Source of the DNA: Acidobacteriota bacterium
GTDB lineage: Bacteria; Acidobacteriota; Vicinamibacteria; Fen-336
Reading direction: 5' to 3'
DNA: 64,000 bases
Assembly: GCA_011526565.1 (NCBI GenBank)
Contig: WYBL01000081.1
Location: 62,001-126,000 of the forward strand
A model generated the notes under the pieces. It saw nothing but the letters and a program-made list of their open reading frames with translations, did no database searches and had not been told where the DNA came from. The translations under genes were made by a program, and so were the position numbers. Of the stretch, positions 1 to 10,000 are shown piece by piece (the first letter of the stretch is position 1; each line of letters opens with the position of its first letter).

Positions 1-2028
1 GTCGCCTCGCATCGTGATCACCCGCCCGCCGACGAAGGCGACGACACCACTCGGCACGTCGGCGGCCTGCTCGAAGCCGAGCGCCACGCCGCTCGCCGGC
101 GGCTCGGGCAGCTTCTCCGGCGCGCCGTCGAGGAAGGCGAAGGCGTCCTTCAGCTCGCGGGTGAACAGCTCGGGTCCGAGGCTCCAGTGCAGCCGCTTCG
201 AGTCGCCCGACCAGTGCAGCCACTCGCCGGCGTCGCGGTCCACCTTCGCCACCGGGATCGACTTCGTCTTCGGGCCCAGCTCCAGCTTGCCGCCGGTCGC
301 CACGAACGGCGTGACGAAGGCGTGGAAGCGCTCGGCGAAGGCCAGCCAGCGGCCGTCCGGCGAGACGCGGAACTCGGTCGCGTTCTCCGAGACCGCGTGG
401 GAGCGCTCGTCGGAGCCGTCGAGCTCGATCGAGATCAGCTCCCGCTTGCCCTCCGCCACGTTGGCGAACAGGAACACGCGGTCGGAGGCCGCGCCGAAGT
501 GGGGCCGCGCGCCGCGCCGCGTCACCCGCGTCGACGGCCCGCCGGCGGCCGGCACCGCGTAGATGCCCGGCTCGCTCGACCACAGCGGCGAGCGTGTGAA
601 GCCACCGCCGACCCTGCGGTAGACCACGGTGCGGCCGTCGGGGGTGAAGGCGGGCTCCACGTAGTGGCCCGGCCTGTCCGTCAGGCTGCGCACGGCGCCG
701 CCGGTCACGGCCACGACCCGCACGCTGCCGAAGCTTTCGTCGTGCCAGGTCGTGTAGACGATCGAGCGGCCGTCGCGCGACCACGCGGGGAAGTGCTCGA
801 AGTGCTCGTTCTGCGTCGTCAGTCGCCGCGGGGCGCCGCCCGCGAGGTCCTTCACCCACAGCACGCCCAGCGCCTGGAAGACGACCTGCTTCCCGTCCGG
901 CGAGACCTCCGCCCAACGCACCATCTTCACGGGGAATCGCTCGGGAGCGACCTCGACCGGGAAGCGCAGCGCTTCCGCGACGCGGTGGGTCGCCTGCACC
1001 CGGAACGGGATGCCCGTCACCTGCTTCGTCGCGAGGTCGACGCGGTGGAGCTTGCCGCCCGCCCACAGCACGATCTGCTTCGAGTCGGGCGTCCACGCCA
1101 TCGACGGGTACAGGCCGTGGATCGACCACGCCTCCTGCATGTCGCGCTCGAGGGCGTCCCACACCGGCGTCTCGCGGCCCGACTCGAGGTCCTTGACGAA
1201 CAGGACGCTCTTCTCGCGCACGCGGCGCACGAAGGCGAGGCGCTTCCCGTCGCGCGACGGCGTCGGCCGCACAGCGCCGCCGGCGCCGGTCACGAACGGG
1301 ATCGTCTCGCCCGTGACGCGGTCGAGGCGCTGGATCACGAAGATCTGGGCGTGCGGGTTCTTGTTGTACTCGAACGTCGAGCCCGGCGTCGTGTCCTGGG
1401 AGTAGTAGAGGTAGCGGCCGTCGGGCGAGAAGGCGGGCTCGTTGAGGTCCTTCTGGTCGTTGGGGCGCTTGACGAGCTGCACGCCGTCGCCGCCGCTCCT
1501 GTGGTAGAGCCACATCTCGCCGGCGCCGAGCGAGCGGCCCGAGGTGAAGTGCTTGCGGGCCGCGATGAAATCGCCGTCGGGCGACCACGCGGGCTGGTTG
1601 AGCAGCCGGAAGCTCTCCTTGCTCACCTGCTTCGGGTTGCTGCCGTCACGGTCCATCACCCACACGTTGTCGCCGCCCGCGTGGTCGGACGTGAAGGCGA
1701 TGCGCCGGCCGTCGGGGCTGAAGCGCGGCTGCATGTCCCACGCCGGGCCGCGGGTCAGCGCCTTCGCCTCGCCACCGGCGATCGGGATCACGTAGAGGTC
1801 GCCGAGCAGGTCGAAGACGATCTCCTGCCCGTCGGGGCTGACGTCGAGGCTCATCCAGGTGCCCTCGGCGACGTCGACCACGACGTCCTTCGCCGGGCCA
1901 TGGTCCGCGCTCACGTCCCACTTGTCGTCCTTCTTCTCGGCGGGGGCGGCGGGCGCCGGCGCCTGCGCCACGAGCGGCGGCGCCAGCAGGGCGGCGAGCA
2001 GGACCGTCACGACGGTCGAACGGGACAT
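1..2028 (-). CDS. PD40/TolB-type beta-propeller amidohydrolase (partial, C-terminus outside window)
   Basis: The 676 visible residues start at ATG 2028 with a GGAGGAG ribosome site just upstream. There is no stop before base 1, so the gene runs off the edge. A Sec signal peptide (MSRSTVVTVLLAALLAPPLVAQ) is followed by many PD40 repeats of the form FSPDGRRIAF, WSPDGDFIAA, FTPDGRTVVY. The visible end (VVAFVGGRVITMRGD) is the typical first strand of an amidohydrolase metal-binding domain. Known proteins of this layout are exported, about 1000-1100 residues, with a propeller followed by a TIM-barrel amidohydrolase; the substrate is not known. It lies 20 bp after the small lipoprotein-like gene at 2049-2534 and probably forms an operon with it. 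Function is from family resemblance; the catalytic residues are not in the window. Confidence 0.8.
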   Translation of the reverse strand, partial: MSRSTVVTVLLAALLAPPLVAQAPAPAAPAEKKDDKWDVSADHGPAKDVVVDVAEGTWMSLDVSPDGQEIVFDLLGDLYVIPIAGGEAKALTRGPAWDMQPRFSPDGRRIAFTSDHAGGDNVWVMDRDGSNPKQVSKESFRLLNQPAWSPDGDFIAARKHFTSGRSLGAGEMWLYHRSGGDGVQLVKRPNDQKDLNEPAFSPDGRYLYYSQDTTPGSTFEYNKNPHAQIFVIQRLDRVTGETIPFVTGAGGAVRPTPSRDGKRLAFVRRVREKSVLFVKDLESGRETPVWDALERDMQEAWSIHGLYPSMAWTPDSKQIVLWAGGKLHRVDLATKQVTGIPFRVQATHRVAEALRFPVEVAPERFPVKMVRWAEVSPDGKQVVFQALGVLWVKDLAGGAPRRLTTQNEHFEHFPAWSRDGRSIVYTTWHDESFGSVRVVAVTGGAVRSLTDRPGHYVEPAFTPDGRTVVYRRVGGGFTRSPLWSSEPGIYAVPAAGGPSTRVTRRGARPHFGAASDRVFLFANVAEGKRELISIELDGSDERSHAVSENATEFRVSPDGRWLAFAERFHAFVTPFVATGGKLELGPKTKSIPVAKVDRDAGEWLHWSGDSKRLHWSLGPELFTRELKDAFAFLDGAPEKLPEPPASGVALGFEQAADVPSGVVAFVGGRVITMRGD

Positions 2029-2048
2029 GGATCTCCTCCGGTCGGGGG

Positions 2049-2534
2049 TCAGGGACGTCGGGCCTGCCGCTCGCGTTCGTAGAGCAGCGCCGAGTGCAGC
2101 GAGTAGAGCTGCAGCAGGGTCGGCATCATCTGCTTGTACTCCGCGCTGTCCCGGGCGAGTTCGCGCCACGCGCAGCCGCCGCCGCTCGCCACCGGCGCGC
2201 ACTCGTAGCGGCGCACGTCGCGGTCGGCCTTGTGCCACTGGAGCTGCTCGCGATCGGTGTGGTCGCCGGACTGGCGCTCCGCCGGGTCGTGGTGGGCGAT
2301 GCGATAGCGGGTCACGGCGTAGACGCCGGGCCGCGCGGGATCGACGTAGAGACGGTACTGGACGCGGCGGCGCGGGTCGACGAACTCGACCTCACCGTCG
2401 CTGCGCTCCCAGCGCGAGACGTCGGGCAGGTCGGCCGGCAGGTGCCCGGCGAGCCGGGCGGTCGCGGCGCAGCCGAGGGCGGAGCCCGCCACCGCCAGGA
2501 CCGCCGCCGTCACGCCGTGCCACCGCCCGGACAT
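2049..2534 (-). CDS. small exported, lipoprotein-like protein of unknown function
   Basis: 161 residues from ATG 2534. The N-terminus is a short hydrophobic segment ending in SALGCAATAR, which looks like a lipobox although Leu is at -2 rather than -3. The remainder is soluble, with WERSDGEVEFVDP and YRLYVDPARPGVYAVTRYRI stretches that look like a beta-rich domain, then a C-terminal helical part. I do not recognise the family. It is upstream of, and probably cotranscribed with, the propeller-amidohydrolase (20 bp gap), and is divergent from rapA with 55 bp between start codons. Confidence 0.6.
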   Translation of the reverse strand: MSGRWHGVTAAVLAVAGSALGCAATARLAGHLPADLPDVSRWERSDGEVEFVDPRRRVQYRLYVDPARPGVYAVTRYRIAHHDPAERQSGDHTDREQLQWHKADRDVRRYECAPVASGGGCAWRELARDSAEYKQMMPTLLQLYSLHSALLYERERQARRP

Positions 2535-2589
2535 CCCGCCTCCGCCTCACCGCCCCCTGGGCAGTTGAGTGTACCCTCGCGGGCCGGCC

Positions 2590-5109
2590 ATGGACTGGAA
2601 GATCGGAGACCTGCTCACCCACCGGCTCAACCCCGAGCTCGGCGTCGGCCGCGTGCGCGCCGTCGAGGCCCGGGCCCTGGTCGTCGAGTTCCCGCGCTCC
2701 AGCACCCGGCTGCGCCTCGCCGACGCCTCGATGCTGGCTCCCGTCGACCTCGGTGTCGGCCGCCGGGTGCGCGTCGTCTCGCGCGGCACCGAGGCGGTGG
2801 TGGCCGGGCCCGGCGCCGACGGGCGCCTGCGCCTCGCCGACGGCAGCGAGGAGCCGCTGTCGAACCTGTGGCCGCTCGCCCTCGAGGGCCTGCTGCTGGA
2901 GCGGCTCGCCCGCGGCGAGCTCGACCCGCTGGAGGACGTGGCGATCCGCTTCGACGCGCTGCACCTGCTCGAGCGGCGCGAGGCGAGGGGGCTCGGCTCG
3001 TTCCTCGGCGGGCGCATCCGGCTGTTCCCGCACCAGCTCCACGTCGCGGAGCGGGCCGCGGCGAGCGACCCCGTGCGCTGGCTGCTGGCCGACGAGGTCG
3101 GCCTCGGCAAGACCATCGAGGCCTGCCTGATCCTGAACCGGCTGCACGGCACGGGGCGCGCCGAGCGGGTGCTGATCGTGGCGCCGGCGACGCTGACCGT
3201 GCAGTGGCTGGGCGAGCTGTGGCGCAAGCACCACCAGGTGTTCACCCTGCTCGACGACGAGCGGCTCGACGACGTGGCGAAGGACTTCGGGCGCGACTGG
3301 AACCCGTTCGACGTGCACCGCCGCGCCGTGATCGCGCTGGAGACGCTGGTCGCCCGCCCGAAGCTGACCGCGCAGGCCGTGGCGGCCGGCATCGACCTGC
3401 TGGTCGTCGACGAGGCGCAGCGCCTGCGGCGGCCGAAGGGGCACCCCGGCGATGCCGCCTGGCGCGCGGTGGCGCCGATCGCCGGCCTCGGCCGCCACCT
3501 GCTGCTGCTCTCGGCCACGCCGCTGGAAGACGACGCGTTCGGCTTCTTCCGCCTGCTGCAGTTGCTGCGCCCCGCCGACTTTCCCGAGGAGCAGGACTTC
3601 GAGGCGCGGCTCGCGAGCGGGGAGCCGCTGCCGCCCTGCACGTCGCAGACCCGGCGCGTCGACATCGGCGGGCTGCCGCCGCGCCGCGGCGTGCGGGTCG
3701 CGATCCCGCCCGCGGCCTGGAGCGAGCGGCTGGGCCTGGAGCGCGAGCTGCGCGCCGAGCCTGCCGCCAACCCGCTGCAGCGCCGACGCAAGGCGGAGCG
3801 CGTGCTGCGCGCGCTGGCGTCCGGCGCCGCGCTCGCGCCGAAGACCGCCCCCGAGGAGGCGGCGCTGCGCGAGCGCGCCGCGGCGGCCGACGAGCGCGAC
3901 CCGCGGCTCGCCTGGCTCGCCGATCAGGCGCCGGAGTGGAAGGCCGCGGGCGAGAAGACGCTGGTGTTCGTCGCCCACGACGAGACGCTCGAGTGGCTGC
4001 GCGGCGCCCTCGGCCACCGCACCGGCCTGGCGACGGCCGTCTTCCACGAGGGGCTGACCCCGCAGCGGCGGGACATCGAGGTGGCGCGCTTCCGCGAGGC
4101 AGGCGGGCCCAGCCTGCTGATCTCGACCGAGTGCGGCGGCGAAGGCCGCAACTTCGAGTTCTGCCGCCGCCTCGTGCTGTTCGACCTGCCGTGGAGCGCG
4201 AGCGCCGTGGAGCAGCGCATCGGCCGCCTCGACCGCATCGGCCGCCTCGAGGACGTGGAGATCGTGTACTTCGCGCCCCCCGCGGGCCTCGCCGCCGAAG
4301 CCGCCGGGGTGCACGAGGCTCTCGGCGTGTTCCGCGAGCCGCTGGCCGGCATCGAGCCGCAGCTCGCGGACGTCGAGCCGACGCTCGCCCGCCTCGCCGA
4401 CGACGCCGAAGCGGCGCTCTCGCCCGACGCACGGGAGGCGCTGGTCGCGGCGGCCCGCGAGGCGCGCAGCCGCATCCGCGAGGCCGCCTACCAGCAGCTC
4501 CACCGCGAGCGCTACGACGCCTCGATGGCGGAGGCGATCCTCGCCCGCGTGCCCGGGGACCTCGACGCGCTCCACGAAGAAGTGGTGACGGCGCTGTGCG
4601 GGCGCCTCGGGCTCCACGTCGAGGCCACCGGCGGCGCGGCGCGCCACGCGATCGAGTTCGGCGGCGAGGCGCTGGTCGACTCGCTGCCCGGGGTGCCCGG
4701 CGGGGCCAGCTTCCTGGGCACGTTCGACCGCGAGGAGGCGGTGCGCGAGGAAGGCCTCGACTTCTTCGCGACCGGCCACCCGCTGGTCGAAGGCGTGCTC
4801 GCCCACCTGGAGGACGCGCCGCTCGGCCGTGTCGGCGCGCTGCGCCTCGCGCTGGGCGCCGAGCGCGGCCTCGGCCTGCTCGCGGTCTACAAGGATGGGC
4901 CGGCGTTCGAGCTGGTGGCGCTCGACCCGCGCGGCCGGCGCCGGCCCGAGTGGGAGGCCGCGCTGCGGCGCCGCCCGCTGCGCTCGCGGCGACTCGACCC
5001 GGCGACGGTGGAGGACCCGGGGTGGGAGCCCGCGATCCGTAAGCTCGGCGCCCGGCTCGACGCGCGGCGCAGCCCGGCGCTGCTGCTCGCGCTGGTGATC
5101 GCGCCCTGA
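2590..5109 (+). CDS. rapA: RapA-type SNF2 ATPase associated with RNA polymerase
   Basis: 839 residues if started at ATG 2590 (MDWKIGDLLTHRL); a GTG at 2569 would add seven residues. Residues 1-90 resemble the tandem Tudor-like N-terminal domains of RapA. Walker A is DEVGLGKTIEA (about residue 168), motif II is DEAQ (about 273), and motif III is LLSATPLEDD. The helicase-C half has the FHEGLTPQRRDIEVARF and EQRIGRLDRIGR motifs. The C-terminal region (FDREEAVREEGLDFFATGHPL) is RapA-specific. E. coli RapA is 968 residues, so this version is somewhat shorter. The family recycles RNA polymerase after termination. Confidence 0.88.
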   Translation: MDWKIGDLLTHRLNPELGVGRVRAVEARALVVEFPRSSTRLRLADASMLAPVDLGVGRRVRVVSRGTEAVVAGPGADGRLRLADGSEEPLSNLWPLALEGLLLERLARGELDPLEDVAIRFDALHLLERREARGLGSFLGGRIRLFPHQLHVAERAAASDPVRWLLADEVGLGKTIEACLILNRLHGTGRAERVLIVAPATLTVQWLGELWRKHHQVFTLLDDERLDDVAKDFGRDWNPFDVHRRAVIALETLVARPKLTAQAVAAGIDLLVVDEAQRLRRPKGHPGDAAWRAVAPIAGLGRHLLLLSATPLEDDAFGFFRLLQLLRPADFPEEQDFEARLASGEPLPPCTSQTRRVDIGGLPPRRGVRVAIPPAAWSERLGLERELRAEPAANPLQRRRKAERVLRALASGAALAPKTAPEEAALRERAAAADERDPRLAWLADQAPEWKAAGEKTLVFVAHDETLEWLRGALGHRTGLATAVFHEGLTPQRRDIEVARFREAGGPSLLISTECGGEGRNFEFCRRLVLFDLPWSASAVEQRIGRLDRIGRLEDVEIVYFAPPAGLAAEAAGVHEALGVFREPLAGIEPQLADVEPTLARLADDAEAALSPDAREALVAAAREARSRIREAAYQQLHRERYDASMAEAILARVPGDLDALHEEVVTALCGRLGLHVEATGGAARHAIEFGGEALVDSLPGVPGGASFLGTFDREEAVREEGLDFFATGHPLVEGVLAHLEDAPLGRVGALRLALGAERGLGLLAVYKDGPAFELVALDPRGRRRPEWEAALRRRPLRSRRLDPATVEDPGWEPAIRKLGARLDARRSPALLLALVIAP

Positions 5110-5200
5110 GCTGCGCCCAGCGCGCTGGATCGTTCAAGCCTTCGGACGCGGGAACGTGACAAGCTCGCGATCGGCGTGCGGGGGCGCGTCGGAGAGCCGC

Positions 5201-7021
5201 ATGAAGAGCACACCGATGGCGTGGGGACTCGCGGCCGCACTCGCCGCGGCGCTGGCACCGCACGGCGCGGCCGCGGACGACGCCGTGGGCCGCGAGCTGG
5301 AGGCGCTGAAGCAGCGGGCGGCGGCGACCCATGCCGACGAGTTCTGGGCCCAGGTGCAGCCGGGCGCGAAGGACCTGCTCGAGCGCGCCGGCCAGGCCTA
5401 CGCCGGCGGCCACCAGCGGGCCGCGCTGTACCGGCTCTCGGCCGCGCGGCAACTGCTGGAGGCGTTCCGCTACGTGTCCGCCCAGCGCGAGACGCGCGAC
5501 CAGCAGGCCGCGTTCGACGCCGAGTGGAAGCGCGCGGGCGAGCAGATCGCGGCGACGCCGCGGGCGACGACCGTGCGCGGCTCCGCGTTCCACCGCGCGC
5601 TCGCCGAGGCCGCGCTCGGCGAGGTCCGCGTCTACCACGAGGCCAGCCTCGAGTACGGCCACGCCACGCAGCCGCTGTTCGGGCTCTTCTACATCGGCCA
5701 GGCCTTCGCCTCGCGCGACACCGACGCCTTCGTGGCGGGGCTCTCCGCCGAGCCGGAGGGCGCGCTGCCCCCGCTGCGCTCCCTGGAACCCGAGCTCGAC
5801 GCGCTCGAGAGCGAGCTGCTGGCCGCCTACGAGCCGCCGCGCTCGATCGACGACCACCCGCGCTTCATCGCCGCCAGCGGAGCGTTGAAGCAGGCCCGCG
5901 AGCTGGACGCGGCCGGGCTGCGCTTCGGCGCGCTGCTGCGCTACCTGGAAGCCGCGCTGCGCTCGGCGGTGCTGCGCGGTCAGCCGCAGCCGATCGACGA
6001 GACCGCGGCGCGGGCGAAAGCCGCCGAGTGGGAGCCACGGCTCGCCGCGGGCGACCACTCGCTGGCCCGCCTGTTCGTCGAGGTGGCGTTGTCGGACAGC
6101 GCGCACCCGGGGCCCGAGGGCCGCGGCCGGCTGACGGCGGGAGTCGTGTTCGCCGACCTGCTGCCGCGTTACTTCGCGTCCTTCGCTCCCGCCCCGCCGC
6201 GGCCGCCGCGGCGGCCCGCCAGGGTCACCGTCACGCTGGTGCGCTGGCCCTACACCTGAAACGTCTCCGATCCAGCAGGTCTGCTGGCACGCGCCGTGGC
6301 GTCTTCGTTCGGGGACGACGTGAAGTTCGTGGTCGAGAACTACGGGGACTCGGAGCTGGCGCAGCGCTTCGGGGTGACGCGCTACCCCGCCATCTTCGTG
6401 GACGACGTGCTGGTCGCCAAGCCGAAGGACTTCGGCTTCTACGGCAAGGGCGAAGGCGGCGGCGACGGCCGCTACACGCCGTGGCGCAGCGCGGCGTCGC
6501 ACGAGCGCTTCCAGGCCGACCTGAAGAAGATGATCGAGCTGACGCTGGCGGGCCGCCGCGACGACGCCCGGTCCCGCGGCGCGGCGCACGAGGCCGCGGT
6601 GTCGCAGGTCGCGAGCCTGCCCGACTTCTCCCTCGTCGACCTCGAGGGGCGGGCGTTGTCGAAGGCCGATCTCGCCGGCCGCGCCGTCGCGGTCGAGTTC
6701 TGGGCCACGTGGTGTCCGCCCTGCCGCGGCACCCTGTCGTGGCTCGGCGAGGTGCAGCGGCGCTTCGGCGACCGGCTGGCGGTGCTGGCGCTGGCGATCG
6801 AGTCGGACGAGGCCGACGTGAAGAAGCTGCTCGCCGAGCTGGGCGTGCCGCTGCGCGGCGCGATGGCCCCGCCCGAGGTCGCGCGCGCGTTCGGCGACGT
6901 CACCTCGGTGCCGACGCTGCTGCTGTTCGACCGCGAGGGCCGCGCGGCGGCCGCCTACTACGGCGCGCCGCCGGGGCTGCACGCGGAGGCGGAGGCGAAG
7001 CTCGCGGAGCTGCTGAAGTAG
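5201..7021 (+). CDS. exported selenoprotein: helical N-domain, Sec-containing thioredoxin fold, TlpA-like thioredoxin (UGA at 6257-6259 read as Sec)
   Basis: I annotate one 606-residue protein starting at ATG 5201 (GGAG upstream) with TGA 6257-6259 decoded as selenocysteine 353. Residues 1-26 are a Sec signal peptide ending GAAADD. Residues 27-335 are helical and not recognised. Before the TGA lies a beta strand, VTVTLVRWPYT. After it, in the same frame, come a helix (DPAGLLARAVASSFG), a strand (DDVKFVVENYG) and the cis-Pro loop VTRYPAIFVDD, so the TGA falls exactly at the thioredoxin active-site position. Neither half makes a complete fold alone. Residues about 470-606 are a TlpA/redoxin domain with WCPPC (C505, C508). 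Direct evidence is the frame continuity and the hairpin after the TGA. Selenocysteine insertion is inferred; no sel genes lie in the window. The alternative is two separate genes, with a second start at GTG 6296 that lacks a ribosome site. Confidence 0.8.
6257..6287 (+). promoter_or_regulatory. bacterial SECIS-like element (UGA plus downstream hairpin)
   Basis: TGA at 6257-6259 is followed after 12 nt by a perfect hairpin: CCAGCA (6272-6277), loop GGTC (6278-6281), TGCTGG (6282-6287). There are 18 nt between the UGA and the apical loop, and the loop begins with GG. The known bacterial SECIS consensus is an apical loop of 3-14 nt with a G among its first two bases, a stem of at least 4 bp, and 16-37 nt from UGA to loop. 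All are met. The element would recruit SelB-Sec-tRNA. Confidence 0.75.
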
Positions 7022-7029
7022 CGCGCGGC

Positions 7030-10000
7030 TCAGCCGCGCGCCGCCGGCAGCGTGAAGCTGAAGGTGGCGCCGCGCCCGGGCACGCTTTCGACCCAGATGC
7101 GGCCGCCGTGGGCCTCGACCGCGAGCCGGCAGAAGTGCAGGCCGAGGCCGGTGCCGCTGCGCGGGTCGCGGCCGGCCGAGAACTTCTCGAACAGCCGCTC
7201 GTGCAGCTCCGGGCCGATGCCGGGACCGCTGTCCTCGACGGCCAGGCGCACGAAGCCTCCGGTGCCGTCGGGGCGCGCGAACACGCGCACCGCGCCGCCG
7301 CCGGGCGTGAACTTGATCGCGTTGCCGACCAGGTTCTGCAGCACCCGCAGCACCAGCGTGCGGTCGGCGTCGGCGGCCAGCATCTCGGGCTGGGCGTCGC
7401 ACGACAATCGCAGCAGCTTGCGCTCGGCCAGCGGCAGCTCGAGCTCCGCGATCTCCTGCAGCAGCGGCAGCAGCGGCACGGTCTCGCGCTCGACCGGCAT
7501 CGCCCCGCCCTCCAGGCGGCTGACGTCGAGCAGCGTCTCGACGAGCCCGAGCAGGCGGTGGCCGCCTCCAGTCGCAGCCCGCAGGATCTGGCGCTGCGCG
7601 TCCGAGAGCTGGTCGCGGGCGGTGGCGGAGAGGATGTCGAGCGAGCCCATGATCGCCGTCAGCGGGTTCTTGAGGTCGTGGACGACGGTGTGGGCCAGGT
7701 CCTCGCGCAGGCGCTCGAGCTGCTTGCGCCCGGAGACGTCCTCGGCGATGCCGGCGAAGCGCAGCAGCTCGCCCTGCTCGCCGCGCACGGGGAACTCGCG
7801 GACGTGGACCCAGCGCACCGGCCCCGACGGGGGAACCACCCGGTACTCGAGCTCGTAGCCGTCGTGCGCCGCGAGCGCCGCCTGCAGCGCGGCGCGGTCG
7901 TCGGCGTGGGCGGCCGCCAGCAGCTCGCCGACGTCGGCCAGCAGCGCGCTCCGCGGCCGGCCCCAGACCCGCTCGTAGGCCGGGCTCGCGTAGAGCACGC
8001 GTTCGCCGTCGGGGGCGCGCAGGAAGAACACGCTCTCGATGTTCTCGGCCAGCTCGCGGAAGCGCTCCTCGCTCTCGCGCAGCCGGGCCTGCGCCGCCCG
8101 CTCCTCGGTCACGTCCTGCGCGAAGCCGATCACGTAGGCCGAGCCGTCCGGCGGCTCGCGCTTGACGTTGCGGTAGCGCCAGACGTGGACGGCGCCGTCG
8201 GCGTCGAGGATGTGCAGCAGGCCCTCGGCCTGGCCCGTCTCGCGGATCTCGCGCAGGTAGGCGTCGAACCCCGGCAGCGCCTCGGCGGGCAGGAACTCGC
8301 GCAGGCTGCGGCCCTGCATCGCCGCGGCCTGGCGGCCGAGCGAGCCGGCCGCCGCGCTGTTGACCGACAGCAGCACGCCGTCGAGGTCGTGGGTGCAGAT
8401 CAGGCCCAGGCTCTGCTCGAAGAGGTCGCGGTAGCGCTCCTCGCTCTTGGCGGCCGCCTGCTGGGCCACCGTGCGATCGGCCAGTTCCTGCCGGGCCTGG
8501 GCGAACAGCCGGGCGTTCTCCAGCGCGATCGAGGCCAGCTCGCCGAAGCGCGCGAGCTGCTCGGCTTCGGCCGGCGTGAAGCGCCGCTGCGAGACCGTGT
8601 CATGGGCCAGGCCGAGCGCGCCCGCGACCCGCCCGCCGAAGCGCAGCGGCACGGCCAGCAGCGCCTGCAGGCGGCCGGGCGGAACCTGGGGCGAGCGACC
8701 GACCCAGGTGTCGTACTCGTCGACCAGCACCGCGGTGCCGGTCTGCCACACCCGGCCGACCGCGCCTTCGCCCGGCTGCACGTGGAGGTCGAGCGGCTGG
8801 CGGCCGAGCGCGACCCGGCAGCGCAGGTGGCTGCCGCCGCCCGCCTCGAGGTAGAGGAAGCCCTCGGGCGCGCCGAGCAGCGCCGCCGCCCGCGAGACCA
8901 GCATCTCGAGCAGCGGCTCGACGTCGAGCCGGTTCATCACCGCCAGCGCGGTCTCGTTGAGGGAGGCGAGGTAGGCGCCCTGGCGCCGCAGCTCGGACTC
9001 GGCCGCCTCCCGCTCGGAGAGCTCGCGCAGCGCCATGTCGTGCAGCCGCGCGTGCTCGATCGCGATGGCGGCGTGGGCGGCGAACGCCTCGGCCGCCCGC
9101 GCGTGCGTCTCGCGATAGGCGCCGGGCTCGCCGCGGTCGAGCACGATCACGCCGGTGACGCGCTCGCCGAAGCGCAGCGGGACGCCCAGCCAGGAGCGGC
9201 GGGCGCCACCGCCGATCTCGTCGCCTTCGGCGATCAGCGGCGCGCCACCGCGCACGACCTCGAGCCCGCGCGGGTCGCCCGCCGGGGCCGGGCCCGCCGG
9301 GCCAGGCCGCGTCGCCAGGCCACGGGCGCCGACCACCTCGAGGCGGTCGCCGCGGAGCTGCTGCACCGAGGCACCGTCGTAGCGCACGACGGCGCCGAGT
9401 TCGGCGAGGATGCGATCGAGCACTTCTTCGAGGCCGATCGCGGAGCCGATCGCCTCGGCCGCACCCAGCAGCCGCACGGCCTCCGCTCGCGAGGCCTCGG
9501 CGCGTTCCTTCGCCTCGGCCAGGCTCTGGGTGCGGTCCTCGACCAGCGCCGTCAGCTCGCGCTCCCGCGAGCGCAGCGCGCGCATCCGCAACTGGTGGGC
9601 CCCGAGCACGAGGGCCAGCAGCGCGAGCCCCGCGAGCACGAAGAAGGCGCGGGTCTCGTGGAAGCGTGGCGGCACGACCAGCGCGAGCGCCGCGCTGCCG
9701 TCGCTCCACGGCCCGTCGCCGTTGCGTGCCGCGACACGGAAGACGTACTCGCCGGGCGGCAGCTTCGTGTACTCCACGAGGCGCCGGTCGCCGGGCGGGC
9801 TCCAGGCCTCGTCGAAGCCCTCGAGCCGGAAGCGGAACTGCACGCGCGACGGTGCGCGCAGGGTGAGCGCAGTGAAGCGGAACTCGACGCGGCCGGGGCG
9901 GGTCGGCGTGCGCAACGCCGCCGCCGGGTGGGCGGCGCCGTCGATCACGACCTCCTCGACGACGACGGTCGGGGCGCGGTCGTCACCCTGCAGGCGGGCC

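Noticed and set aside
187-2082. Plus-strand 631-codon frame opposite the propeller-amidohydrolase
   Set aside because: Low-complexity Arg/Ala/His translation; the minus strand encodes clear PD40 repeats with a signal peptide and ribosome site.
6296-7021. Separate thioredoxin-like gene starting at GTG 6296
   Set aside because: No ribosome site, no first beta strand or active-site residue, and in frame with the upstream exported protein across one UGA followed by a SECIS-like hairpin.
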